NCBI RefSeq assembly: GCF_002215035.1
Contig: NZ_NKFP01000004.1
Coordinates: forward strand, 311,726 to 375,725
Length of the DNA stretch: 64,000 nt
Direction of reading: 5' to 3'
Source: Leptolyngbya ohadii IS1
GTDB lineage: Bacteria; Cyanobacteriota; Cyanobacteriia; Elainellales; Elainellaceae
Shown here: piece by piece, positions 1-8,731 of the stretch
How positions within the stretch are numbered: the stretch's first letter is position 1
Layout: the number at the start of each line of letters is the position of its first letter
The notes under the pieces: generated by a model
The model's database searches: none
Told to the model about the DNA's origin: nothing
What the model saw: the letters and a program-made list of their open reading frames with translations, nothing else
Made by a program: the position numbers and the translations under genes

Positions 1-1
1 T

Positions 2-118
2 GCTGCCGATATTCTGCCGATCGAACCAGATGAACCGCATATTCAGGTTGCTAGAAATTTGAATCGATCGATCCGGGAAGTCGGGAAGTCGGTGCTGCCG
101 CAGTTTTGGTTGCCGTAA
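2..118 (+). CDS. 3' end of an unidentified gene
   Basis: An open frame enters from the left edge and ends at the TAA at 116-118, leaving 38 C-terminal residues ending in QFWLP. I do not recognise the family. The frame is open from base 2, and its acidic/proline stretch followed by an amphipathic segment reads like a real protein tail. The next gene on the same strand begins about 115 bases later. The product cannot be named without upstream sequence. Confidence 0.45.
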   Translation, partial: AADILPIEPDEPHIQVARNLNRSIREVGKSVLPQFWLP

Positions 119-232
119 GGGGCGATGGGTGAGCAGGATACTGTGAGGAGAAGCTGCAACGCTTTAATTTCCAGAATTTGGGAAATGGAAGGATGTTTGG
201 CGATCGATGAAGTAGCCGATCGTGGGATAGGT

Positions 233-732
233 ATGAACAAAAAACAGGAGAAAAAACTCTTTAAAGTTCGCAATGTACGCCCCTGTGATTATGACTCCAT
301 TATTCGTGTTGTGGATGATTGGTGGGGGGACGGCAAATGAGTAATATGCTGCCCAAACTCTTTTTTGTTCACTTCTGCGAGACGAGCTTTATTGCAGAGA
401 TAGACAATCAAACGGTCGGTTTTTTGATTGGGTTTCTATCCCAAACTCACCCTGAAGAAGCATATATTCACTTTGTTGGGATTCATCCAGATTTTAGAAG
501 ACAGGGTTTGGGTAGTGTTTTGTATGAAACCTTTTTTCAGGCAGTGCGAAGATTCAATTGTGTCCGAGTTAGATGTGTTACTTCCCCTGTCAACAAAAGC
601 TCAGTTACCTATCATCTCCGCATGGGATTTGAAGCGGAAACGAGTGAAACTCAAGTAGCTGGCGTGCCCTATTATTCAGACTATGACGGTGTAGGGCAAC
701 ATCGGGTACTCTTTGTCAAATACCTTCCCTAA
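233..732 (+). pseudogene. GNAT-family N-acetyltransferase, frameshifted
   Basis: Two overlapping frames together make one GNAT acetyltransferase. The N-terminal part starts at ATG 233 and carries the opening beta strand and helix (VRNVRPCDYDSIIRVVDDWW), then stops at TGA 338-340. The rest is one frame over and runs to 732. It holds beta 4 (YIHFVGIHPDFR) and the acetyl-CoA pyrophosphate loop (RRQGLGSVLYE), followed by a tail ending in a FVKYLP strand. The switch falls in a run of six G at 324-329; a seventh G would join the frames as DDWWGGRQM, the order expected for this subfamily. Such enzymes transfer acetyl groups to amines, substrate unknown here. It is either a decayed gene or a homopolymer sequencing error. 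The downstream frame could only start independently at the TTG at 319 and would lack the first strand. Confidence 0.75.
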
Positions 733-820
733 CACCATCCTATAGAGCTGTATAGAAAACAGATAAATTAGACGATCGCCTACAATTGAAGCAAACTCAG
801 GGAATCCTTGAGGGAAAGCC

Positions 821-1516
821 ATGCTGCCCATCGACCTCCAACACCTGCCCACCAGCGAAGAGTTACCCTGCTCCGACGATACCCCGGTGGATAACGAAGA
901 CCAAAATCTTTTACCGAATATCCTACTGTCCCTGCTGAACGCCATCTGGGGGGAACGTCAGGACTGGTACTTTGGGGTAGACATGGGCATTTATCACACC
1001 ACGGGCAAAAGTCCGAGGGTGCCCGTGATTCCTGACGGCTTTCTTAGTTTAGGCGTGGAACGTCGCAAACCCAGCCGCAAAGGACGAGGACGGCTCAGCT
1101 ATGTGCTGTGGGAAGAAGACAACATCCCGCCGATAATGACGTTGGAATTGGTATCGCACAGCTATGGCGGCGAGTACGACGAAAAGATGGAGATCTACGC
1201 GAAGCTGGGCGTGCTGTACTACGTCATCTACAACCCCGAATACTGGCGAAGAGACGGGCATCAGCCGTTTGAAGTGTACAAGCTGGTTGAAGGGGAGTAC
1301 TGTTTGCAGCTAGGCGAACCCTACTGGATGCCGGAAGTGGGACTAGGTATTGGACGAGTGCAAGCGACATGGGCGAATTTGCCGCAGGAGCAGTTAGCCT
1401 GGTTTGACCAGAGGGGCGATCGTTATCTCACCGAAGCTGAACAGGAAAGACAAAGAGCCGATCGACTTGCCGCCCGACTGCGGGAACTAGGGGAAGATCC
1501 TGATTGTTTGCTTTAG
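821..1516 (+). CDS. Uma2-family putative restriction-like endonuclease (copy 1)
   Basis: 231 residues, Uma2/DUF820 family, a PD-(D/E)XK nuclease-like fold that is greatly expanded in cyanobacteria. The expected landmarks are visible: PDGFLSLG (the PD motif, about residue 70), then LELVSHSYGGEYDEKMEIY with a Glu and a downstream Lys, then the LGVLYYVIYNPEYW strand. A short charged coil (AEQERQRADRLAARLREL) ends the protein. It is a near twin of the gene at 12151-12909, sharing even about 25 bases upstream of the start. This copy lacks a block of about 21 residues in the C-terminal coil. Biological role is unknown for the family; many members are thought to derive from mobile elements. Confidence 0.85.
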   Translation: MLPIDLQHLPTSEELPCSDDTPVDNEDQNLLPNILLSLLNAIWGERQDWYFGVDMGIYHTTGKSPRVPVIPDGFLSLGVERRKPSRKGRGRLSYVLWEEDNIPPIMTLELVSHSYGGEYDEKMEIYAKLGVLYYVIYNPEYWRRDGHQPFEVYKLVEGEYCLQLGEPYWMPEVGLGIGRVQATWANLPQEQLAWFDQRGDRYLTEAEQERQRADRLAARLRELGEDPDCLL

Positions 1517-1624
1517 CAAATTTACAGCACTTCCAGGACTAATAATTCCATGCCTTGTGGCTCTGCCTAGCATCATCCTAAAACCTCTCCCCCACTCCTT
1601 GCTCCTCACTCCCCATTCCCCCCC

Positions 1625-2044
1625 TCATCCATTAAACACCTCAAAACTCTGCCGACAAAACTCCCGAATCTGCTCCTTCATCTCCTCGATCGGCTCAACC
1701 TTCCCGACAAACTGCCAGTTTTCGATCGTAGACATCCGCCACTGTTCGCCCAGGTGAGTAAAGCCTGCGGCTTCGATGCCGATCGCTCGTTTCGTCTCAG
1801 CTACAGGATCTTGGTAGAAGCGAATTTGCACTAACACACTGCGACTTTGCAGGCGGCGACTCCAGCCCGGAAAGTGAAAGCCAATGTCGATCGAGTCTGG
1901 ATCGACCAGATCGCGGGTATCCGGATCGTTTGCCCAGGGCTTCAGGTCTGCCCGCGCATCGGGAAACTGTGCCTTAAACAAGTTCACCACGGCGGCTATT
2001 TTCGTTGCCAGTTCTAGCCCGATCGCCTGTTCTGCTGCATTCAC
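1625..2044 (-). CDS. conserved hypothetical protein
   Basis: 139 residues from a GTG start at 2044. An AGGAGG-like ribosome-binding site lies about 10 bases upstream, which decides this start. I do not recognise a named domain. The sequence is Trp/Arg/Asp-rich, with SIDIGFHFPGWSRRLQSRS followed by alternating strands (VLVQIRF, AIGIEAAGF, WRMSTIENWQF), suggesting a small alpha/beta protein. No signal peptide or membrane segment is visible. It stands alone on the minus strand, convergent with the Uma2 gene and divergent from ppsA. Confidence 0.6.
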   Translation of the reverse strand: MNAAEQAIGLELATKIAAVVNLFKAQFPDARADLKPWANDPDTRDLVDPDSIDIGFHFPGWSRRLQSRSVLVQIRFYQDPVAETKRAIGIEAAGFTHLGEQWRMSTIENWQFVGKVEPIEEMKEQIREFCRQSFEVFNG

Positions 2045-2686
2045 TCGTTGCCAATCCTCCTGCTTTCTTTGAACAGTGTTCCTAGCAAAATGTCTCTAGC
2101 CCAACGAATAAAACAGTGTCGATTGCTACTATTCTTTGCGAAATGTCGCTGTTTCCGAAGTTTCCTTCCTAAGATATAAAGTAATTCCTTTTCCCAAGAG
2201 CTTACTTCTTGAATTCATCTGAGTTAGCCCAGAGGGAGGAAGCGAAACCCTGATCTTTACCGTAATTTAACTGATATCTCTGCATTTCCTTCGATCGTTC
2301 GATAGATCGTTTTACTCTTCTGGCGATCGACCTATCTCTTCATTTGCGTTGCTCAAGGCGATCGAGTTTTAGACATTGGGTTGAGTGGGAGAAATCCTGA
2401 AAGACTCATCCCACAAACATCCTGTACACACAAATCACTATCTCAGCAGCACAGGCTGACACGCCTTCCTGGCCCCCCAGAATTGGGGGGGAATTGTACT
2501 TCTCTTCAGTTCGGAAGGACTTAGGGAAATTCCTTCACAGCCCAATTCACTACCCGATCGACCGCTCCATTCAGCCGCCTTCGGATCGCCCATTCGATCG
2601 CAGTTTTACAGTCTCAAAAAATTCGCTTTAACCGTTCGATTGATTCGTTCGCTTTCGTTCGCTTTATAGATTAGGAGCCGCCCTTC
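2045..2686. other. intergenic region upstream of ppsA
   Basis: 642 bases between a divergent hypothetical gene and ppsA. It is rich in CGATCG sites and contains the hairpin-forming CCCCCCA-GAAT-TGGGGGG element at 2473-2490. No open frame with a protein-like composition and no tRNA-like fold is visible. The ppsA ribosome-binding site (AGGAG at about 2672-2676) is at the right end. The length suggests a regulated leader, but I cannot identify a specific operator. Confidence 0.5.
2473..2490. repeat. G/C-run hairpin repeat (CCCCCA-GAAT-TGGGGG family)
   Basis: A 7-bp stem of CCCCCCA pairs with TGGGGGG around a GAAT loop. The same core recurs at 13802-13817 and, degenerate, at 35396-35412, each time between genes. 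It therefore looks like a small dispersed repeat rather than a gene-specific terminator. Confidence 0.65.
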
Positions 2687-5227
2687 ATGACTCTTGCAAA
2701 TCGGTTTCAGTTTCCCGTCCTGGATCAGGCACAGAAGGAAGAAGCCTTTGTGCTGTGGTTTGAGCAGGTTGGCATTCACGATGTCCCGATCGTCGGTGGC
2801 AAAAATGCCTCGCTGGGGGAAATGATTCAGCAGTTGACGCCCAAAGGGGTAAACGTCCCGACCGGGTTTGCCACGACTTCCTATGCCTTTCGTTACTTTA
2901 TGCGGCAGGCAGGTCTGGAAGCGAAGCTGAGACAGTTGTTTGCCACGCTGGATGTGAATGACGTTGCCCAACTTCGGGAATGCGGCAGACAGGCAAGGAC
3001 GCTGATTCTCGATACGCCCTTTCCGCCGGAGCTAGAGCGATCGATTGTGGATGCCTATATTCAGTTGTGCGATCGCTATGGGGCATCTTTAGAAATTTGT
3101 GATCCGCTGCGCGGCATAGAGCGGGAAGACTGCCTCAGCAAACATAGCGGTGTGGATGTGGCGGTGCGATCGAGTGCGACGGCAGAGGATTTGCCCGATG
3201 CCAGCTTTGCCGGACAGCAGGAAACCTATCTCAACATTCACGGTATTAGTCGCGTCCTGGAAGCCTGCCATTTGTGCTTTGCTTCCCTGTACACCGATCG
3301 GGCAATTTCCTACCGGACAATCAAGAACTTTGACCACTTTGAAGTTGCGCTGTCCGTGGGCGTGCAGAAGATGGTGCGATCGGATTTAGCTGCGTCGGGA
3401 GTGATGTTCTCGATCGATACAGAATCCGGCTTTGAGAATGCGGCGTTGGTGACTGCGGCTTACGGGCTGGGCGAGAACGTGGTGCAGGGCGTAGTGAATC
3501 CGGATGAATATATTGTGTTTAAGCCGACGCTGAAGCAGGGCTTTCGTCCGATTCTGGAGAAGCGGCTGGGCAGCAAGGAAATCAAGATGATTTACGACAT
3601 TGGCGGCGGCAAAGCGACCGTGAACGTCCCCGTTGCTAAATCCGAGCAGCAGCAGTTCGCCATCAACGATGCGGAAATCCTTCAGCTTGCGGAATGGGCT
3701 TGCGTTATTGAAGACCACTACTCATCGGTTCACGGAGGCAAAACGCCAATGGATATCGAGTGGGCAAAGGACGGCATGACCGGAGATTTATTCATCGTTC
3801 AGGCACGACCGGAAACCGTTCACTCCCAGAGAGCTGGAAACGTGCTGCGAACCTATCGCCTCAAGGACAAACCTACCGCCGACGTGCTGCTAACGGGACG
3901 GGCAGTGGGCGACATGATTGGACAGGGCAAAGTGCGAATTATCACAGAACTCGATCGCCTCGAAACTTTCCAGGAAGGGGAAGTCCTTGTCACGACGCGC
4001 ACCGATCCAGACTGGGAACCAATTATGAAAAAGGCGGGAGCTGTAATCACCAATCAAGGTGGACGGACTTGCCATGCGGCGATTATTGCGCGAGAACTGG
4101 GCATTCCGGCGATCGTCGGCAGCGGTAACGCCACGGATATTCTGGAGGACGGTCAGGAAGTCACGGTCTCCTGTTCTGCTGGGGAAGAGGGACAGGTTTA
4201 CGCGGGACTACTTCCGTTTGAAGTCGAAGAACTTACCCTCGACAATCTCCCCCCGACGCGCACCAAAATCATGATGAATGTGGGCAACCCCCACGAAGCC
4301 TTCGGACTTTCTGCCCTGCCGAATGACGGTGTGGGACTGGCGCGAACCGAATTTATCATCGCCAACCACATTAAGGTACACCCCCTCGCCCTGATGAACT
4401 TTGACCGCCTCGAAGACAAATCGGTAAAACGGGAAATCGCCCAGATTACCGCGATGTATCCCCACAAGCCCGACTATTTCGTCAGTCGCCTCGCCTCCGG
4501 AATCGGAATGCTGGCAGCCGCCTTCTTCCCGAACCCGGTAATCGTGCGAATGTCCGACTTCAAGAGCAACGAATACGCAAATTTGCTGGGCGGCAGAGCC
4601 TTCGAGCCAGAAGAAGAGAACCCCATGATCGGCTGGCGCGGCGCGTCTCGCTACTACGACCCCAAATACCGCGATGCCTTTGCGCTGGAATGTAAGGCAT
4701 TTAAACGAGTCCGCGACGAAATGGGCTTAACGAATGTGATTCCCATGATTCCCTTTTGCCGCACCCCCGAGGAAGGACGCAAAGTGCTGGCAGAACTGGC
4801 GAAACACGGCTTAGTTCGGGGCGAAAACGGTTTACAGGTCTACGTTATGTGCGAACTGCCGAGCAACGTCATCCTCGCGGATCAGTTCAGCGAAATCTTC
4901 GACGGCTTCTCGATCGGCTCAAACGATCTGACGCAGTTAACCCTCGGACTCGATCGCGACTCAGCCCTCATATCCCACCTGTTCGATGAACGCAACGAAG
5001 CTGTCAAAGAACTGGTGCGAATGGTGATCCAGCGAGCCAAAGCCAAAGGGCGCAAAGTCGGCATCTGCGGACAGGCTCCCAGCGATTATCCTGAATTCGC
5101 CGCTTTCTTAGTAAAGCAGGGCATTGATTCGATTAGCCTGAATCCGGATACGGTGCTGAAGACGAGGTTGGCGATCGCGGAGACGGAGGCTAGGCAGGGG
5201 GAGTGGGGAGTGGGGAGTAGGGAATAG
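2687..5227 (+). CDS. ppsA: phosphoenolpyruvate synthase
   Basis: 846 residues. PEP synthase makes phosphoenolpyruvate from pyruvate, ATP and water, giving PEP, AMP and phosphate, a gluconeogenic step in the cytoplasm. Domain order is as expected: an N-terminal ATP-grasp domain (VGGKNASLGEM near residue 30, AVRSSATAEDLPDASFAGQQ near 160); the swivelling phosphohistidine domain with GGRTCHAAI, catalytic His463; and a C-terminal TIM-barrel PEP-binding domain ending in GICGQAPSDYPEF, with the conserved Cys794. Start ATG 2687 has AGGAG about 10 bases upstream. The last 10-15 residues (GEWGVGSRE) are encoded by a 7-bp tandem repeat and look like read-through into intergenic DNA rather than the family's normal tail. 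The gene stands alone. Confidence 0.97.
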   Translation: MTLANRFQFPVLDQAQKEEAFVLWFEQVGIHDVPIVGGKNASLGEMIQQLTPKGVNVPTGFATTSYAFRYFMRQAGLEAKLRQLFATLDVNDVAQLRECGRQARTLILDTPFPPELERSIVDAYIQLCDRYGASLEICDPLRGIEREDCLSKHSGVDVAVRSSATAEDLPDASFAGQQETYLNIHGISRVLEACHLCFASLYTDRAISYRTIKNFDHFEVALSVGVQKMVRSDLAASGVMFSIDTESGFENAALVTAAYGLGENVVQGVVNPDEYIVFKPTLKQGFRPILEKRLGSKEIKMIYDIGGGKATVNVPVAKSEQQQFAINDAEILQLAEWACVIEDHYSSVHGGKTPMDIEWAKDGMTGDLFIVQARPETVHSQRAGNVLRTYRLKDKPTADVLLTGRAVGDMIGQGKVRIITELDRLETFQEGEVLVTTRTDPDWEPIMKKAGAVITNQGGRTCHAAIIARELGIPAIVGSGNATDILEDGQEVTVSCSAGEEGQVYAGLLPFEVEELTLDNLPPTRTKIMMNVGNPHEAFGLSALPNDGVGLARTEFIIANHIKVHPLALMNFDRLEDKSVKREIAQITAMYPHKPDYFVSRLASGIGMLAAAFFPNPVIVRMSDFKSNEYANLLGGRAFEPEEENPMIGWRGASRYYDPKYRDAFALECKAFKRVRDEMGLTNVIPMIPFCRTPEEGRKVLAELAKHGLVRGENGLQVYVMCELPSNVILADQFSEIFDGFSIGSNDLTQLTLGLDRDSALISHLFDERNEAVKELVRMVIQRAKAKGRKVGICGQAPSDYPEFAAFLVKQGIDSISLNPDTVLKTRLAIAETEARQGEWGVGSRE

Positions 5228-5245
5228 GTGAGCAGGGGAGCAGAG
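5198..5245. repeat. 7-bp G-rich tandem repeat overlapping the ppsA stop
   Basis: GGGAGTG-type heptamers repeat about four times, then decay into GGGAATA and AGCAGGGG words. The array begins inside the last codons of ppsA and includes its stop codon, so the protein tail is built from repeat sequence. Confidence 0.7.
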
Positions 5246-5694
5246 AGTAGGGGAGAGAGGGGCGATCGTTTTTGTTGGGCATTATGGATAAAGCGGGAGT
5301 TTTGTGAGGGGTTATCTTGCCTGCCCTTGGGGAGCTATCCCAAGAATCCCAGCAGTTCAAACCACGTTCCAGAGTCCTAGATGATGCCCCTTCAATCATT
5401 CCGCCCCAATAACCAACACCCCAATCAAAAGCTCCCCCCACTCATCCACTCATCCACCCATCTACCCATCTACTCCCCACGCCCCACTCCCTCTCCCATA
5501 ATCTAAACTTAACCAACCAATAAGCACAAATACTCAAATTAAATCAATCACCAGAACGCCCGATCGCCTGAATCGCGAACCATTACCCGATAGAATGGAG
5601 GGCAAGAGTTATTAACTTTTCTTACAGCAATTTATCCGACCGATAGGATTTGTTCTATATCCTTTGTTTACCCTTACCCTAGAACCCGCCGCCT
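5228..5694. other. intergenic region between ppsA and comB
   Basis: 467 bases with no convincing gene. The left end is the purine-rich 7-bp repeat; the middle holds an 8-bp CACTCATC-type array (5439-5478). The right part is AT-richer and probably carries the comB promoter, though I cannot assign -35 and -10 boxes with confidence. Confidence 0.5.
5439..5478. repeat. 8-bp tandem repeat (CACTCATC type)
   Basis: Five in-phase 8-base units: CACTCATC twice, CACCCATC, TACCCATC, TACTCCCC. The complementary form (GTGGATGA/GTGGATGG) recurs at 9909-9924, 33067-33090 and 47473-47504, with a variant at 44018-44049. Confidence 0.8.
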
Positions 5695-6444
5695 GTGAAG
5701 TTCTTCATATACCACACGCCCGAACTGGCTCCGATCGACCACACGCCTGATTGTGCCATTGCAGTGGATGTGCTGCGTGCCACGTCAACGATCGCAACCG
5801 CACTTGCCTCAGATGCCGAAGCCGTCCAGGTTTTTAGCAGTATGGAGGAGCTGATCCACGTGAGCGATCAGTGGCTTCCCGAAAAGCGACTGCGGGCAGG
5901 AGAAAGGGGCGGCGCGAAGGTAGAAGGCTGTGATTTGGGCAATTCGCCGCTGGACTGCACAAGCGATCGGGTTTCGGGCAAAAGATTGTTTATTAGTACG
6001 ACGAATGGCACTCGCTGTCTGGAGCGCATTCAGGAAGCCGAAACAGTGCTCACTGCGGCGCTAATTAACCGTGAAGCGGTCGTCAACTATCTGCTAAAGC
6101 ATCGTCCTGAAACGATTTGGATTGTGGGTTCTGGATGGGAGGGCAGCTTTTCTCTAGAAGATACGGTGTGCGCTGGGGCGATCGTCCATCAGGTGAGTCA
6201 GCGGCTTCAGGGCGAACATTCGCTGGCAGAAATCGCCGGAAATGATGAGGTCTTTGGAGCAGTGGCACTCTACAGCCAGTGGCAAGATAACCTGCTGGGA
6301 CTGCTGCATCGGGCAACCCACGGTCAACGGCTGCTGCGACTGGACTGCCACGAAGATTTGAAATACTGCGCCCAAACGGATGTCCTGGATACGCTGCCAA
6401 TTCAAAAGCAGCCCGGAGTCCTGATTCGCAACGTAGAAAGTTAA
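5695..6444 (+). CDS. comB: 2-phosphosulfolactate phosphatase family protein
   Basis: 249 residues from a GTG start. The ComB family is named for the Mg-dependent 2-phosphosulfolactate phosphatase of coenzyme M synthesis in methanogens. Cyanobacteria carry a conserved homologue but do not make coenzyme M, so the true substrate here is uncertain. Visible family motifs are [17 protein letters not shown] near the N-terminus, [20 protein letters not shown] in the middle, and [16 protein letters not shown] with a downstream [17 protein letters not shown]. The length matches the family. It is monocistronic, with 467 bases upstream and 345 downstream. Confidence 0.9.
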   Translation: MKFFIYHTPELAPIDHTPDCAIAVDVLRATSTIATALASDAEAVQVFSSMEELIHVSDQWLPEKRLRAGERGGAKVEGCDLGNSPLDCTSDRVSGKRLFISTTNGTRCLERIQEAETVLTAALINREAVVNYLLKHRPETIWIVGSGWEGSFSLEDTVCAGAIVHQVSQRLQGEHSLAEIAGNDEVFGAVALYSQWQDNLLGLLHRATHGQRLLRLDCHEDLKYCAQTDVLDTLPIQKQPGVLIRNVES

Positions 6445-6789
6445 CGCAGGTCAGAGTTGAGCTAAGCGATCGCCCCAAAGAGGTTGGCATACCGTAATCC
6501 CTAATCCAAAAATCTGTAAACACATCAATTTTTTGCAGAGGCGATTTATAGGTAAGGGCGGTTCACGAACCGCTTCCCCGGGATGTCTAACTTAACTTCA
6601 GGGATGTGAAATAGCTGATGAAGGGTTTTGCTGTAGAAACCTTGATTTTTATGTCTCTAAAAATCTTGCATCTCTCTAGAGAACTACGAAGAAAGTAACA
6701 CTTCATTGCAAATGCTTATGTAAAAAATCGCATTATGTTACGTTCAATATCGTTGACTTCTGCAACGCAGTTCTTGAGAGGAGAGCATT
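6445..6789. other. intergenic region upstream of a small conserved gene
   Basis: 345 bases without an open frame of interest. It contains a perfect inverted repeat, GCGGTT-CACG-AACCGC, at 6558-6573 that is not followed by a T run, so it is not an obvious terminator. The AT-rich right half, ending in GAGAGGAGAG, is probably the promoter and ribosome-binding site of the 66-residue gene. Confidence 0.5.
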
Positions 6790-6990
6790 TTGGCTGTGAA
6801 TTTCAAGTCGGTATCCAACGCTTCAACCCGTGAAGACTTCAGCGAATACGTTGCACATCTCCAGCTTCACATGGCGCTTCAGGCGCGGAATCTGGTACCT
6901 ACCCTGGACAAAATGAGCGATAGCCGTGGACAACTGCTTCACGAAACCCAAGCCGAATTTGAGAAGTTTGTTTCGCGTCAGCTTATGTAG
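6790..6990 (+). CDS. small conserved cyanobacterial protein
   Basis: 66 residues from a TTG start, chosen because GAGAGGAGAG ends about 6 bases upstream. An in-frame GTG at 6796 is the alternative. The protein is soluble and helical, with no cysteines or membrane segment (TREDFSEYVAHLQLHMALQ and LLHETQAEFEKFVSRQL are amphipathic). I believe small proteins of this type are conserved in cyanobacteria, but I cannot name a function. A clear intrinsic terminator follows, and 345 bases of leader precede it, so it is its own transcription unit, probably well expressed. Confidence 0.7.
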   Translation: MAVNFKSVSNASTREDFSEYVAHLQLHMALQARNLVPTLDKMSDSRGQLLHETQAEFEKFVSRQLM

Positions 6991-7036
6991 TTCAATAACC
7001 TAAATCTTATAAAATCAGCTTAAGTTCAACCTTGAA

Positions 7037-7066
7037 GTCAGAGTAATTGCTCTGGCTTTTTTATTT
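7037..7066 (+). terminator. intrinsic terminator
   Basis: A 7-bp stem, GTCAGAG with CTCTGGC (one G-T pair), has the loop TAATTG and is followed directly by TTTTTTATTT. It ends the 66-residue gene. Confidence 0.8.
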
Positions 7067-7224
7067 CTATCTCTTTTCCTGAAGAATTAGAGCATAAAAA
7101 ACTAGGGCGAGTCAGTGGCTTTGTTTGCCCCGTCTCTACCCTAATTCAGGTGCTCTTGCAAAACAGCATTAGAAAATCTGCTGCTCAGTTGGAAGTTCAG
7201 TCTGAAAAACCAAATCCAGACTCG

Positions 7225-8631
7225 CTATACGTTCACAGGCGTACTCTGTGGCTCTTTCTGTGGCTCTTTCGGATGCTCTGCCACATGGAATTCGCCTTCG
7301 GCATCAATGCCCACGCCAAACAGATCGGCTTCTCCCGTAATCAGTCGGGCGCTGCGCTTGCGAGTGAAGTAGCTCCAGCCCCACTGCAACATCACGACCA
7401 GCTTGTTATCAAACTCGATCAGGAAGTAAACGTGGGCGAAAATCCAGAACAGCCATGCCAGAATGCCGGAGAACTTGATAAAGCCCAGATTCACGACGGC
7501 TTCGTTCTGCCCAATCACCGCCATGCTACCAAAGTCGAAATAGCTGAAAGGCGGCAAAGTCAGATTATGGAGTCGCTGCCAGATCAGTCGCGCCACGTAC
7601 TGCCCCTGCTGCATTGCCACGGGAGCTACTCCCGGTAAGGGTCTGCCGTCATCCTGGTGGGCAAAATGCGCCAGATCGCCAATCACAAAAATATTGGGGT
7701 AGTTGGGAACCGTTAAATCCGGCTCGACTACTACTCGTCCAGCCCGATCGAGCAATGCTCCGGTGCGCTGTTGTAGAACTTCGCCCATGCTGGAGGCTTT
7801 TACGCCCGCTGCCCAGAGGACGGTTTTTGCCGGAATTTGCTCGACCTGATCGCCCTGCTTCGCCGTGACGACATCACCATCAATCTGTGTTACCAGCGTC
7901 TTGGTGCGAACGGTTACGCCCAGCTTTTCCAGAGACTCTTTCGCTTTTTCCGACAGTTCCGCCGGATAGGGGGGCAATACGCGATCGACTCCCTCCAGCA
8001 AAATAATCTGCGCTTCGCGGGTATCAATGTTGCGGAAGTCATTCCTCAGGGTTTTGTGCGCCAGTTCGGCGATCGCCCCTGCCATCTCTACGCCCGTGGG
8101 ACCGCCACCCACTACGACGAAATTCAGCCATGCCCGTCGCCGTTCCGGATCGGTTTCCTTTTCTGCCGCTTCAAACGCCATGAAAATCTTGCGGCGAATC
8201 TCCAGCGCATCTTCGACGGTCTTCAGTCCAGGCGCGACATCCTTCCACTGATCGTTTCCGAAGTAGGAGTGGCTGGCTCCCGTGGCAATAATCAGCGTGT
8301 CGTAGGGCTGCTCTATTCCCGGCATTTTCACGACCTGGCGATCGGGATCGATGTCCACGACCTCCTCCAGCAGCACCTGGGTATTTTTGTGGCGGCTCAA
8401 GATACTGCGAAGCGGCGAAGAAATATCGGCGGGGGAGAGGCTTCCGGTTGCCACCTGATACAGCAGCGGCTGGAATAAGTGAAAATTGCGCTTGTCGATC
8501 AGCGTCACTTCAACCGGGGCACGGCGAAACGCTTTTGCGGCATACAGTCCCCCAAATCCGCCGCCCACAACCACTACACGATGCTTGGCAGCCTGCTCCT
8601 GCGGCTGCGGTTCCGTCGAGTCTATCACCAT
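7225..8631 (-). CDS. type II NAD(P)H dehydrogenase (NDH-2)
   Basis: 468 residues. A single-subunit, non-proton-pumping flavoprotein that passes electrons from NAD(P)H to the quinone pool at the membrane. The FAD-binding Rossmann motif VVVVGGGFGGLY is at residues 19-30 and the NADH-binding motif VVVGGGPTGVEMAG at 172-185. A second FAD contact is NIFVIGDLAHF. Near the C-terminus, hydrophobic stretches (GILAWLFWIFAHVYFLIEF) probably anchor it to the membrane, followed by the family signature GWSYFTRKRSARLI. ATG start at 8631. Cyanobacteria usually have several such enzymes (ndbA/B/C); I cannot say which this is. The C-terminal tail is acidic and proline-rich. Confidence 0.93.
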   Translation of the reverse strand: MVIDSTEPQPQEQAAKHRVVVVGGGFGGLYAAKAFRRAPVEVTLIDKRNFHLFQPLLYQVATGSLSPADISSPLRSILSRHKNTQVLLEEVVDIDPDRQVVKMPGIEQPYDTLIIATGASHSYFGNDQWKDVAPGLKTVEDALEIRRKIFMAFEAAEKETDPERRRAWLNFVVVGGGPTGVEMAGAIAELAHKTLRNDFRNIDTREAQIILLEGVDRVLPPYPAELSEKAKESLEKLGVTVRTKTLVTQIDGDVVTAKQGDQVEQIPAKTVLWAAGVKASSMGEVLQQRTGALLDRAGRVVVEPDLTVPNYPNIFVIGDLAHFAHQDDGRPLPGVAPVAMQQGQYVARLIWQRLHNLTLPPFSYFDFGSMAVIGQNEAVVNLGFIKFSGILAWLFWIFAHVYFLIEFDNKLVVMLQWGWSYFTRKRSARLITGEADLFGVGIDAEGEFHVAEHPKEPQKEPQSTPVNV

Positions 8632-8731
8632 CAGATTTCCCTTCAGTTCAACCCAGGTAAAAATTCCTACTTACTCGTAGCTTAACGCAGCAGTGTAAAG
8701 TTACCGTAACAAAAACGTCAAGTGTCAGAGA

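Noticed and set aside
1557-1757. 66-codon plus-strand frame downstream of the first Uma2 gene
   Set aside because: It overlaps the end of the minus-strand hypothetical gene, is Pro/Ser/His-rich and has no ribosome-binding site.
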